DNA from: an uncultured Eubacteriales bacterium
Lineage (GTDB): Bacteria > Bacillota > Clostridia > Oscillospirales > CAG-272
DNA length: 64,000 bases
Reading direction: 5' to 3'
NCBI GenBank assembly: GCA_934378145.1
Contig: CAKXXW010000006.1
Span: 1-64,000 of the forward strand
How positions within the stretch are numbered: the first letter of the stretch is position 1; every line of letters begins with the position of its first letter. Both the position numbers and the translations under genes were made by a program. Shown here piece by piece: positions 40,333 to 48,742 of this stretch. The notes beneath the pieces are model-generated. The model saw nothing but the letters and a program-made list of their open reading frames with translations, was not told where the DNA came from and made no database searches.

Positions 40333-41513
40333 AAGCCGAAACGATGAAAAAGAAATGTATAGCGATGCTGCTCGCGGGCGGGCAGGGAACGAGGCTTCGT
40401 GAGCTGACCGCGATGACCGCGAAGCCGGCGGTGTCCTTCGGCGGAAAATACAGGTTGATAGATTTTCCGCTCTCAAACTGCGTCAATTCGGGGATAGACA
40501 CGGTCGGAGTGTTGACGCAGTATCAGCCTCTCGAGCTTGCCGCATATATCGGGAGCGGAAATCCGTGGGATCTTGACCGCGTAAACGGGGGAGTGACCGT
40601 TCTGCCGCCCTTTACGGGGGCGGGCGGCTCGGGCTGGTATCGCGGGACTGCCGATGCTGTGAGGCAGAACCTTCGCTTTGCGGAGCTGTATTCGCCCGAT
40701 TATATGCTGATACTTTCGGGCGACCACATTTACCGGATGGATTATTCGGATATGCTTGATTTTCATATAAAGAACGGTGCCGCATGCACCCTTGCGGTCA
40801 TCGGCGTCGGGAAAGAGGAGGCAAGCCGTTTCGGGATAGTCGATACAGACGGCGGTATGCGGGTGACGGGCTTTGAGGAAAAGCCTGCTGCGCCGCGTTC
40901 CGATACCGCGTCAATGGGTATCTATATTTTTGACACGGGCAAGCTCAGGGAATATCTTGACGATCCCGATGCCTGCGATTTCGGAAAAGATATAATGCCG
41001 GCAATGCTTTCTGCCGGTGAGCGGCTTTTTGCATACCGTTTTGAGGGCTATTGGCGGGATGTCGGGACTGTCGGGAGCCTCTGGGGGGCGAATATGGATC
41101 TTCTCGGAGATAAGCCGGAGTTTTCGCCGGGAGACAGCCCGAAGATCCTTTCGCATCCGATGCAAAGACCCGCACAGTTTGTCGGCGAAGGCGCTGCGGT
41201 GAGCGATTCGCTGATAAGCGACGGATGCAACATCTTCGGAAGCGTTTCCGGCTCGGTGTTGTCGGGCGGGGTGACCGTGAAAGCGGGCGCGCGCGTCATC
41301 GATTCGGTGATAATGGAGGATGCGACCGTGTGTGAAAGCGCCTTTGTAAGCTGCGCGATCGTCGGAAGAGGCTGTGTTATCGGGCGCGGGGCAAGGTTCG
41401 AAGGAACTGCGGAGGAGCCTTTGCTGGTCTCCGGCGGTCTTTCTTCCGGGGAAGGCACGGAGAAGAACGCAGTCTTTGCCTACCGTGACCGTTACGCGAC
41501 GAAAAAAATCTGA
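40329..41513 (+). CDS. glgC: glucose-1-phosphate adenylyltransferase
   Basis: 394 residues. The N-terminal domain has MLLAGGQGTRLRELTAMTAKPAVSFGG-type sequence, YRLIDFPLSNCVNSG, WYRGTADAVRQN, LSGDHIYRMDY and RFGIVDTD, all glgC features; the C-terminal beta-helix shows hexapeptide repeats (VSDSLISDGCNIFGSVSGSV, AFVSCAIVGRGCVIGRGA). It makes ADP-glucose for glycogen synthesis. Its start lies inside the end of glgB. Confidence 0.93.
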   Translation: MKAETMKKKCIAMLLAGGQGTRLRELTAMTAKPAVSFGGKYRLIDFPLSNCVNSGIDTVGVLTQYQPLELAAYIGSGNPWDLDRVNGGVTVLPPFTGAGGSGWYRGTADAVRQNLRFAELYSPDYMLILSGDHIYRMDYSDMLDFHIKNGAACTLAVIGVGKEEASRFGIVDTDGGMRVTGFEEKPAAPRSDTASMGIYIFDTGKLREYLDDPDACDFGKDIMPAMLSAGERLFAYRFEGYWRDVGTVGSLWGANMDLLGDKPEFSPGDSPKILSHPMQRPAQFVGEGAAVSDSLISDGCNIFGSVSGSVLSGGVTVKAGARVIDSVIMEDATVCESAFVSCAIVGRGCVIGRGARFEGTAEEPLLVSGGLSSGEGTEKNAVFAYRDRYATKKI

Positions 41514-41531
41514 AAAACACGCTTCCGAGCC

Positions 41532-41560
41532 TTGCCAAATATTCCTGTATGTGATAAAAT
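41532..41560 (+). promoter_or_regulatory. promoter of the oxidoreductase/flippase pair
   Basis: TTGCCA, 17-base spacer, TAAAAT, about 36 bases before the start codon. Confidence 0.72.
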
Positions 41561-41596
41561 AATCATATATATTCTTTTTTGGGGGAGATACAGGAT

Positions 41597-42631
41597 ATGG
41601 GAAAAATTCTGAGAGCGGCACAGCTCGGACTCGGCGGAAACGGCAGGGGACACCTGTCAAATTACAACAGATTCACCGAAGAGGGTGACATCATAAAGCT
41701 CGTCGCGGTGTGCGACATAGATCCGGAGAAATTCAAGAAGGTCAACATCGACTTCAACCTTGAAGAGGTGAAGGGCGAGGTCGACTTCGGCGGACTGCAC
41801 CTTTATACCGATTACAAGGAAATGATAGAGAAGGAAGAGCTTGATCTCGTTACGATCTCTCTTCCTACCTATCTGCATCATGATGCGACGGTGGATTTTC
41901 TCAATGCGGGGGTAAATGTCCTCTGCGAGAAGCCTATGGGGCTTGACCTCGCGCAATGCGAGGATATGATAGCGACGGCGAAGCGCAATGGAAAGATGCT
42001 TATGATAGGGCAGTGTCTGCGCTTCTGGGACGAATATGTTATGCTCAAAAAATTCATTGACGAAAAGACCTACGGCGATGTCACCGCGGGATTCTTCTAC
42101 CGCGGCGGCGGTACGCCGAAGTGGTCGTACAATAACTGGTACCTTCATAAGGAGCTTGGCGGCGGCGCGATCTACGATCAGCATATCCACGATGTCGACA
42201 TGGTGAGTTGGCTTTTCGGCAAGCCAGACGCGGTCTCGACTTCAGGCAAGAATCTTATCGAGGGCAGTAACTTCGATACGCTCTCGACGAACTATTTCTA
42301 TCCCGACGGAAAGGTCATAAATTCGCAGAACGACTGGACTGTGTCGGGTACGGGCTTCTATATGGGCTTCCGCGTGAATTTCACGGGAGGTACCGTAGTC
42401 CTTGACCCCGCGACCGGATTTTCCGCCGCGCACAGAGGAGAAAAGTTTCAGAAGATTGAGCTTCATAAGAAGTCCAACGCCTACTACAACGAAACGAGAT
42501 ACTTCGCCGAATGTATCCTCGGTATGCACGAAAATACCGTGAACACGCCCGAGGATTCGATGAAGACCATCGCTCTTGTACATAGTGAGATAAGATCGGC
42601 AAACGGAAAGGGCGAAAAAACGAAGGTGTGA
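41597..42631 (+). CDS. Gfo/Idh/MocA-family oxidoreductase
   Basis: 344 residues. The nucleotide-binding fold opens with LRAAQLGLGGNGRGHLSNY; the family motif CEKPMGLDLAQC (Lys near residue 106) and GGGAIYDQHIHDVDMVSWLFG (catalytic His region) are clear. Members reduce or oxidise sugars and inositols with NAD(P). The start is the ATG at 41597, nine bases after GGGGGAG. Only seven bases separate it from the flippase gene, so a role in making a sugar for exported polysaccharide is plausible, but the substrate is unknown. Confidence 0.82.
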   Translation: MGKILRAAQLGLGGNGRGHLSNYNRFTEEGDIIKLVAVCDIDPEKFKKVNIDFNLEEVKGEVDFGGLHLYTDYKEMIEKEELDLVTISLPTYLHHDATVDFLNAGVNVLCEKPMGLDLAQCEDMIATAKRNGKMLMIGQCLRFWDEYVMLKKFIDEKTYGDVTAGFFYRGGGTPKWSYNNWYLHKELGGGAIYDQHIHDVDMVSWLFGKPDAVSTSGKNLIEGSNFDTLSTNYFYPDGKVINSQNDWTVSGTGFYMGFRVNFTGGTVVLDPATGFSAAHRGEKFQKIELHKKSNAYYNETRYFAECILGMHENTVNTPEDSMKTIALVHSEIRSANGKGEKTKV

Positions 42632-42638
42632 GGTCGGC

Positions 42639-44105
42639 GTGAACAGGTATAAAAAACTTCTATCGGATACTTTCATCTACGGAATAGGCACCTTCGCGTC
42701 AAAGCTGCTCGTATTTTTCCTGACGCGGCTTTATACGGAGTGCCTGACCGAGGCGGAATACGGCAAGGCTGACCTCATCACGAATATGGCGAATCTTCTT
42801 ATCCCGCTTGCCGCTGCAGGGCTATGCGACGGGATATTCCGTTTCACTCTCGATTCCGATCGGGACAAGCGTTCGGTGTTTACCACCGGTATTATCATGC
42901 TTGCCGCCGCGAGCGGAGTGTTCGCTGTCCTTTCTCCGCTGCTTCTGCTGTCGGATTATTTCAGAAGCTATGCGTGGCTGATAATCGTCTATGTCCTGAT
43001 GTCGAACTTCCACTCGGCGTGCGCACAGTATATCCGCGCCTGCGACAGGACGAAGCTATTTGCCATCCAGGGAATACTGAATACCTGCCTGACGATAACC
43101 TTCAACCTCATATTCCTGCTCGCGCTGCCCGAGTCGAATATACTCAACGGTGTGTACGGCTATGTTCTTTCGATAGTGCTTGCCGACCTCCTTGTCGGAC
43201 TTTTCCTGTTTATATATGCAAGGCTCTGGCGCGACATCGGGAGAAAATATTTCAGCCGTGATCTTGCGTCATCCATGCTGAAATACAGCGTGCCGATGAT
43301 ACCTACGGCGATATTCTGGTGGATAACGAATGTCTCCGACCGGTATATGGTGACGGCGTTCCGCGGTGAGGCGGAAAACGGACTTTACACCGCGGCATAT
43401 AAGATACCGACCGTGCTGACGCTCGTCACGGGAGTCTTTTCCGAGGCGTGGCAGTTCTCGGCGGTGAAGGCCGAGGATCCCGAGGAGAGATCGAAGTTCT
43501 ACACGAATGTCTTTTCGGGCTTTCAGGGGCTTATCTTTGTTGCAGGCTCGCTGATAATCGCTCTGGCGCAGGTCTTTGCGACGATCCTCTTTGCGAAGAG
43601 CTACTTCACGGCATGGAGCTTCATACCGGTGCTGACGCTCGCAAGCGTATTTTCGGGATTCGTGAACTTCCTCTCGAGCATCTATCTCGTGAAGAAGAGA
43701 AGTGTGAAGTCTTTCCTCACGGCGATGACGGGAGCGCTGACGAATATTTTCCTGAATTTTCTGCTCATACCCGAAAACCTCAGCCTCGGAGGGTTTACTA
43801 TCCCTTGCGCGGGACTCGGAGCGCTCGGTGCGGCTCTTGCCACGGCGGTCAGCTATATCATAGTTTTCGTCATCCGCGCCGCAGATACGCGGAAGATGGT
43901 GCGCTTTGACCTCGGCGTGATACGGCTCGTGATAAATACGTTCGTCCTATCGGCGCAGGGAGCCTGCATTATGTTTTCGCAGAGCCTTGCCTTTACCGTT
44001 GTGTCGCAGATCATAGGCGTTGCCGCGATATGCGCGGTCAATTTCAAGCCGCTTTTCGGTACGGCAAAAGGCATCATCGGCGCATTTAAGAGGAAAAAAT
44101 CCTGA
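42639..44105 (+). CDS. polysaccharide flippase (MATE/Wzx superfamily)
   Basis: 488 residues with about 14 hydrophobic helices. The N terminus LLSDTFIYGIGTFASKLLVFFLTRLYTECLTEAEYG (in parts) and the mid-protein SMLKYSVPMIPTAIFWWITNVSDRYMVT are typical of lipid-linked oligosaccharide flippases. It probably moves a repeat unit across the membrane for polymerisation, perhaps by the O-antigen ligase-type protein at 3575. The start is a GTG at 42639. No terminator is evident before the rplS promoter. Confidence 0.85.
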   Translation: MNRYKKLLSDTFIYGIGTFASKLLVFFLTRLYTECLTEAEYGKADLITNMANLLIPLAAAGLCDGIFRFTLDSDRDKRSVFTTGIIMLAAASGVFAVLSPLLLLSDYFRSYAWLIIVYVLMSNFHSACAQYIRACDRTKLFAIQGILNTCLTITFNLIFLLALPESNILNGVYGYVLSIVLADLLVGLFLFIYARLWRDIGRKYFSRDLASSMLKYSVPMIPTAIFWWITNVSDRYMVTAFRGEAENGLYTAAYKIPTVLTLVTGVFSEAWQFSAVKAEDPEERSKFYTNVFSGFQGLIFVAGSLIIALAQVFATILFAKSYFTAWSFIPVLTLASVFSGFVNFLSSIYLVKKRSVKSFLTAMTGALTNIFLNFLLIPENLSLGGFTIPCAGLGALGAALATAVSYIIVFVIRAADTRKMVRFDLGVIRLVINTFVLSAQGACIMFSQSLAFTVVSQIIGVAAICAVNFKPLFGTAKGIIGAFKRKKS

Positions 44106-44132
44106 AAAAACAAAAAAATCGCCGTTTTGCTA

Positions 44133-44161
44133 TTGCAAAAGGGAAAAAGGTGTGGTATAAT
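44133..44161 (+). promoter_or_regulatory. promoter of rplS
   Basis: TTGCAA, 17-base spacer, TATAAT. Transcription would begin near 44168, giving an 85-base leader. Confidence 0.8.
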
Positions 44162-44167
44162 ACACTT

Positions 44168-44252
44168 TGTCCGTGCTATCGGACGATTATAGGACAGTCC
44201 TCTGCATTATATTGCTCAAGCACGAATGTCCGTGAATATAAGGAGGGCCAGA
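44168..44252 (+). promoter_or_regulatory. candidate ribosomal-protein L19 leader
   Basis: The leader contains GTCCG-TGCTAT-CGGAC (44169-44184), GGACAGTCC and CACG-AATGTC-CGTG (44221-44234). CGTGCT near the 5' end can also pair with AGCACG near the 3' end, so two folds compete just upstream of AGGAGGG. This fits an autoregulatory leader of the kind known for L19 in Firmicutes; I cannot confirm the match. Confidence 0.35.
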
Positions 44253-44594
44253 ATGGATCTCATTAAGGTTCTTACAAATGAGCAGCTCAAGAAGGATGTG
44301 CCTGAGGTTGAGGTCGGTAACACAGTCCGTGTTCACAACCGCATCAAAGAGGGTAACCGCGAAAGGATCCAGCTTTTCGAGGGAACAGTCATCGCAAAGA
44401 ACGGTGGCGGCATATCCGAAACATTTACCGTAAGGCGTGTTTCCTACGGTTGCGGCGTGGAAAAGACTTTCCCGCTCCATTCCCCCAATGTTGTCAAGGT
44501 CGAGACTATCCGTTACGGTAAGGTCAGACGCGCAAAGCTCTACTACCTCCGCGGCAGAGTCGGCAAGGCTTCAAAGGTTAAGGAAAAAATGTAA
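44253..44594 (+). CDS. rplS: 50S ribosomal protein L19
   Basis: 113 residues. VEVGNTVRVHNRIKEGNRERIQLFEGTV, FTVRRVSYGCGVEKTFPLHSP and RRAKLYYLRGRVGKASKVKE are unmistakable L19. The start is the ATG at 44253 directly after AGGAGGGCCAGA; an in-frame ATG at 44226 lies in the leader. It is transcribed alone, ending at the hairpin at 44602. Confidence 0.97.
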   Translation: MDLIKVLTNEQLKKDVPEVEVGNTVRVHNRIKEGNRERIQLFEGTVIAKNGGGISETFTVRRVSYGCGVEKTFPLHSPNVVKVETIRYGKVRRAKLYYLRGRVGKASKVKEKM

Positions 44595-44601
44595 TAACAC
44601 A

Positions 44602-44647
44602 AAAAAGAAGCGTCGTACCGTGCAAACGGGAGCGGCGTTTCTTTTTG
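44602..44647 (+). terminator. terminator of rplS
   Basis: AGAAGCG-CG...CCGT and ACGG...CGGCGTTTCT form an interrupted stem, followed by TTTTTG. Confidence 0.75.
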
Positions 44648-44754
44648 CTTTTCCGTGCCTGTGTTTCCTTAAAAAGGCAGAGCGCGCTTCTGAATAAATC
44701 CCCTCCGCGGGAGTCAATAATTCTCTTGACGGAACACCGTCAGGGGAGCCATTT

Positions 44755-45528
44755 ATGTATTATAATAAAGTGGAGATCTGCGGGGTGAATACCTCGAAGC
44801 TGAAAACACTGACCGACGAGGAGAAGCGCGAGCTGCTGAAAAGGAGCAAGGAGGGCGACAGCGAGGCGCGCGACCGTCTTATATACGGAAACCTTCGTCT
44901 CGTGCTGAGCATAATCCAGCGCTTCAATAACCGGCGCGAGGATCTTGATGACCTCTTTCAGGTGGGGTGCATCGGGCTTGTGAAGGCTGTTGACAATTTC
45001 AATCTCGACCTTGATGTGAAATTTTCGACCTATGCGGTGCCGATGATAATCGGCGAGATAAGGCGCTACCTTCGCGATAACAACGCGATAAGGATCAGCC
45101 GCTCGATGCGCGATACGGCGTACAAGGCACTCCAGGCGCGCGAGGAGTTCATGCGCGATAAGCAGTGCGAGCCGACGGTCGAGCAGATCGCGGCGATGAT
45201 CGGCGAAAAATGCGAGAATGTCGTCCGCGCGATGGAGGCTATCGTCGATCCCGTGTCGCTTTACGAGCCTGTCTACAATGAAAACGGGGACTCGATATAC
45301 CTCATGGATCAGCTAAGTGACACCAATTCCTCCGACGAGGCGTGGCTCGAGAGCATCGCGTTGAAGGAGGCTATGAAGAAGCTCAGCGAAAGGGAACAGA
45401 CCATCATAAAAATGAGGTTCTTCGGGAACAAGACGCAGATGGAGATAGCGTCCGAGATAGGAATATCGCAGGCGCAGGTGTCCCGCCTTGAAAAGGGCGC
45501 GCTCAGCCGTATGAGAAAGCAGATATGA
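44755..45528 (+). CDS. sigG: forespore sigma factor SigG
   Basis: 257 residues. NKVEICGVNTSKLKTL at the N terminus is specific to sigma-G; region 2 reads NLRLVLSIIQRFNNR, DDLFQVGCIGLVKAVDNF and FSTYAVPMIIGEIRRYLRD, and region 4 ends KTQMEIASEIGISQAQVSRLEK. SigG drives late forespore gene expression, so this organism belongs to a sporulating lineage. It is preceded by AGGGGAGCC at 44745-44753. No spoIIG or other sporulation gene is adjacent. A strong hairpin follows. Confidence 0.95.
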   Translation: MYYNKVEICGVNTSKLKTLTDEEKRELLKRSKEGDSEARDRLIYGNLRLVLSIIQRFNNRREDLDDLFQVGCIGLVKAVDNFNLDLDVKFSTYAVPMIIGEIRRYLRDNNAIRISRSMRDTAYKALQAREEFMRDKQCEPTVEQIAAMIGEKCENVVRAMEAIVDPVSLYEPVYNENGDSIYLMDQLSDTNSSDEAWLESIALKEAMKKLSEREQTIIKMRFFGNKTQMEIASEIGISQAQVSRLEKGALSRMRKQI

Positions 45529-45530
45529 AA

Positions 45531-45571
45531 AAAATAAAGTCTCCGGATGTCCGGAGACTTTATTTTTTTTT
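45531..45571. terminator. bidirectional terminator after sigG
   Basis: AAATAAAGTCTCCGGA and TCCGGAGACTTTATTT form a 16-bp stem with a two-base loop, with T runs on both strands. Confidence 0.92.
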
Positions 45572-45572
45572 C

Positions 45573-45995
45573 TCAGTTGAGCGAGGCGACGATACCGCGG
45601 GTCCAGTCAAGGACTTTTGCCTTTTCGTCGTCAGAGAGCTTCTTTCCGGAGAAGAGACCGATGTCCATCGGAAGGGTCTCGCCGACGATCTTAGCGCCCG
45701 CGGTGGTGAGGTATTCCTTCACCTTTGCAAGACCGGCGGGGTTGCCGTTGTGGATGATCGCGATATTCTGCGCTCTTGCCTTTGTAAGCTCGAGGAGGAA
45801 GCGGCGGAGAGTGTCGTCGGCGTCACCCTTGACCGAGAGGGCAAGAATAACGATACGCTCATTGTTGCAGGAATATGCAGGGGGGATTGTATCGACCGCG
45901 TTGACCGAAAGGTCGTATTCAGCCTTGATGAGATCCGCGGCGGCGTGAAGTTTACCCTTTTCGGGGTAGTAGAGTATGCGCATTTTGATAGCCAT
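45573..45995 (-). CDS. small flavodoxin-like protein
   Basis: 140 residues. An alpha/beta pattern is visible: MRILYYPEKGKLHAAADLI near the N terminus, IVILALSVKGDADDTLRRFL, AIIHNGNPAGLAKVKEYLTTAGAKIVGETLPM. It resembles flavodoxin-fold proteins that lack the usual phosphate loop T/SxTGxT, so FMN binding is doubtful. CGGAGGAT precedes the ATG. Function not established; it is a single gene ending at the terminator shared with sigG. Confidence 0.55.
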   Translation of the reverse strand: MAIKMRILYYPEKGKLHAAADLIKAEYDLSVNAVDTIPPAYSCNNERIVILALSVKGDADDTLRRFLLELTKARAQNIAIIHNGNPAGLAKVKEYLTTAGAKIVGETLPMDIGLFSGKKLSDDEKAKVLDWTRGIVASLN

Positions 45996-46140
45996 AAAAA
46001 TATCCTCCGGATAAAATAGGGGTACACAGAATTTATTATAGCATATCGTCGGAAAATATCAAGCGGTTTTGGTTAAATATGCAAAAAAATTTGCGGGCAG
46101 TGCCCGCACCCGATCCTCGCGCCCGGCAGTGCCGGGTGCC

Positions 46141-46460
46141 AATAATCGCGGTTTATTCACCGAAAGGTGAGGGCATCACCCGGAGATGATGCTTTTTCGG
46201 ACAGGTAAACGCCCTGTAAAATGAAGAAACGGCTTACGCAGACAAGAGGCTCCCTCTGGGAGGGAGCTGTCGCGTGAGCGACTGAGGGAGCACGCGGTAT
46301 GAAGGATTTACGATTGCGAACGGCTTGTTTGCCTGTATAAAAATTTTATGCCGCAGGCTCCTTCAATCCGCAACGCAGTTGCGGAAATGCTCACCTCCCG
46401 GAGGGAGCCTTGGTTTAGGCGGTCATTTTACGATAGAAGTGAAGTCTTTCTTGTTCGTTT
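46141..46460 (+). repeat. composite repeat copy 3, core 46248-46409
   Basis: Runs TCGCGGTTTATTCACCGAAA, GGTGAGGGCATCACCCGGAG, GCCCTGTAAAATGAAGAAAC, then a core from GGCTCCCTC to GGAGGGAGCC and GGTTTAGGCGG, GAAGTGAAG. Flanks agree with copy 1, while the core is the reverse complement of the copy 1 core. Confidence 0.75.
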
Positions 46461-46487
46461 GAATGCGGGCGGCGCGGCAAGAAAATA

Positions 46488-46533
46488 TAAAAATACCCGC
46501 CCCCTTCGGAGAACGAAACCTCCGAAGGGGGCG
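46488..46533 (-). terminator. terminator of pilin module 2
   Basis: CGCCCCCTTCGGAG and CTCCGAAGGGGGCG form a 14-bp stem, followed on the minus strand by GGTATTTTTATATTTT. It begins 20 bases after the pilin stop. Confidence 0.85.
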
Positions 46534-46552
46534 ATTCAAAATCAATTAAATA

Positions 46553-48619
46553 TTAATTAGCAGCGTTCTCTAATACTCGATTTTTTGCACTACTTCCTAT
46601 CCAGTCTTTACTATCGATACCCTTGCATTTATCGAATTTCACTTTATATCCACTGCTTTCATTACTCCACACATAACCGATAATCTGACCAACATAGCCT
46701 TCTCTGCCGGTTATTTCAGTGCTTGTGTTCTCGCAGTTGGTAAATGTTACTGTCACACTTGCTTCTTTACTTGCAAATCCAACAAGTCCACCTGCTATGC
46801 AGTTTGTTTGGCTATTGTTGGTAGCCGTAACTTTTCCCGAGTTCTTGCAATCGGTCAGAGTATTGCCATTAGTATCAATACATGATATTTTACCAACAAT
46901 GCCGCCGACCTCTCGAACACCGCTTATTTCACCTTCATTAGAACAATTTTCAAATGAGCCATTCGATGCCCCCACAATGCCGCCGACACACTCATTACCG
47001 GTTATATTGCCGTAATTGTGGCAATTTTTATACATTGTTTGGCTATGATCCGAGCCGACTATGCCACCGACTTCTTTAATACCTTGTACCATAATATTGC
47101 CGTAATTATTGCAATTTGTTATTTCTATATTATTGCCATTAGATGCAACAATACCGCCGACAGAATTTGAGTTCTCCGCGATAAAAGCCAAAATGTTTCC
47201 ATAGTTATTACAATTTGAAACTACGACTCCTGTTGCTTTTGGTTGTATAACAATTCCGGCAACCTTACCACGGACTTCTTTTTTGTCATTTTCACCCTGC
47301 TTACCGGTCAGGTCAACATATGATGTAACATTCTCAACAGTACAACCTTCATGGAGAGCGCCGACAACACCGGCAACATCGGTACCGGATACATTTCCCT
47401 TTACAGTGAAATTCTTAAGAGTAGCACCGACAACATTTCCGAACAATGCACCGTACATCTGTGTTGTGTCCTCAGAGTAAATCAGAAGGTTAGATATTGT
47501 CTTTCCGTTGCCGTCGAATACACCGTTGAAGCTGGTTTTTGCATCCATTTCATATGCTTCACACTTATATACACCTATCGGAGTCCAGCCTCTTGTTCCG
47601 TTGCAATATCCGTTAAGATCAATATCCGCGGTAAGCTTTACGGTCAGACCCGCGTAGGTCATACCCGCATTTACGCTGTCACGGAATGCCGCGAGCCCGG
47701 CGGCGTCGGAGATCTCAAGCACATATGCGCTCTTTTCGTCCGCGGTGGACTCTTCAACGGTTCCCTCAAAGTTATTAACACCTTCAGCTTTCATAACGAC
47801 CGAGCCGCTGCTCTTCGCAACTACGGTACCCGAAGCGGCTTTTGAAACCATAACGATACTTCCGGCTTCGGCAACGACCTTACCCGCCGTAAGATTGAGC
47901 TTTGCGACCGTGCCGTAAGCATGGAAGCAGGCATTTCCGGTCGAGATCTCAGCCTCGGCAAGCGAGCCGTAGAAATACTGCTGATTGCTGGCAGTGGTAT
48001 CGTTAACCGTCAGCTTACCGCCGTTGAGATTGAAAATGACCTTGCTTGCAGTGCCTTTATAGACAACTTCCTTTACCTTCTTATTCGTTCCGGCATCAAA
48101 ACCGACCGAGACTGTGAGTATGCCGTTTTCGGGAACCTTCGCGTCGTCTGCAAGGTAAATGGAGAATTTCTGCTTGTCAGCATCGGGAAAGTCGTCGTCC
48201 TTGTCGTAGATCTTCCAGAGCAGGTAGTATTCTTTGGGATCGTTTATCTGGCTGCCCTGCACCGATTCGGGAATGTATTCGACGCTGCCTTCCGAGGGGT
48301 TGGTGGCGTTGTAGTAGCAGAAAACATTGTTCTTGCTGTCATAGAGGATCTCGTTCGAGGTCGCGCTCGCATTGATCTTGTCTACAAGGTATCCGGCATC
48401 CGCCGCGATCTGAAGTGCTTCGTGCATCGTCTTCGGCTTCTCGGTCGCTGTGGCGAGCGCTGTGTTGAGGTTACGGACGAGCTGTGTGTCCTTCGATATG
48501 TTCGCCTTTCTGACGAGTCCCGCAAAGGTCGGGATAAGTACCGCCGCCAGCACCGCAATGATGGCTATGACAATAACAAGCTCTACGACTGTAAAGCCCT
48601 TTCTTTTATTCAGTTTCAT
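46553..48619 (-). CDS. type IV pilin-like protein with GLUG-type repeats (module 2)
   Basis: 688 residues. The N terminus MKLNKRKGFTVVELVIVIAI nearly repeats that of module 1: leader of 8 residues, Gly8, Phe +1, Glu +5. Residues about 200-310 form an immunoglobulin-like or beta region; from about 310 on there is a long solenoid with at least eight GG(I/V)VG / NCxNYGNI units, as in GLUG adhesin repeats. The start follows AAGGAG by six bases. It lies 123 bases after the CRYNC gene, with a terminator-like hairpin between. The 3' third (46553-47600) is visibly richer in A and T than the 5' part, suggesting a passenger of different origin. Probably a surface adhesin or minor pilin. Confidence 0.82.
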   Translation of the reverse strand: MKLNKRKGFTVVELVIVIAIIAVLAAVLIPTFAGLVRKANISKDTQLVRNLNTALATATEKPKTMHEALQIAADAGYLVDKINASATSNEILYDSKNNVFCYYNATNPSEGSVEYIPESVQGSQINDPKEYYLLWKIYDKDDDFPDADKQKFSIYLADDAKVPENGILTVSVGFDAGTNKKVKEVVYKGTASKVIFNLNGGKLTVNDTTASNQQYFYGSLAEAEISTGNACFHAYGTVAKLNLTAGKVVAEAGSIVMVSKAASGTVVAKSSGSVVMKAEGVNNFEGTVEESTADEKSAYVLEISDAAGLAAFRDSVNAGMTYAGLTVKLTADIDLNGYCNGTRGWTPIGVYKCEAYEMDAKTSFNGVFDGNGKTISNLLIYSEDTTQMYGALFGNVVGATLKNFTVKGNVSGTDVAGVVGALHEGCTVENVTSYVDLTGKQGENDKKEVRGKVAGIVIQPKATGVVVSNCNNYGNILAFIAENSNSVGGIVASNGNNIEITNCNNYGNIMVQGIKEVGGIVGSDHSQTMYKNCHNYGNITGNECVGGIVGASNGSFENCSNEGEISGVREVGGIVGKISCIDTNGNTLTDCKNSGKVTATNNSQTNCIAGGLVGFASKEASVTVTFTNCENTSTEITGREGYVGQIIGYVWSNESSGYKVKFDKCKGIDSKDWIGSSAKNRVLENAAN

Positions 48620-48674
48620 ATTTTACTCCTTATTCAATATAAAAGTTGACCTTTTTTTCTTACCTGATGGTGCG

Positions 48675-48734
48675 AAAAAAGCGCACGACAGCAAGGCTCC
48701 CGCGTTTTTGCGGAAACCGACACTTTTCGTGCGC
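48675..48734 (-). terminator. attenuator-like hairpin between the two genes of module 2
   Basis: On the minus strand GCGCACGA pairs with TCGTGCGC across about 38 bases that themselves pair (TCCGC/GCGGGA), followed at once by TTTTTT. Read-through would be needed for the pilin gene, so it may set a low pilin to membrane-protein ratio. Confidence 0.6.
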
Positions 48735-48742
48735 AATTCGGG

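Larger units (their letters stand above)
45996..46552. repeat. third gene-free repeat island
   Basis: No credible gene. It holds a GCGGGCA/TGCCCGC hairpin followed by CCGATCCTCG (46094-46119), a CCCGGCA/TGCCGGG hairpin, the TTTATTCACC unit and composite repeat copy 3, then the terminator of pilin module 2. Confidence 0.72.

Noticed and set aside
44697..44724. Sigma-F type promoter for sigG
   Set aside because: GGAGTCAATA resembles the -10 pattern with one mismatch, but no matching -35 at the right distance was found.
45573..45995. Calling this gene a flavodoxin
   Set aside because: The fold pattern fits, but the FMN phosphate-binding loop is absent, so only flavodoxin-like is justified.
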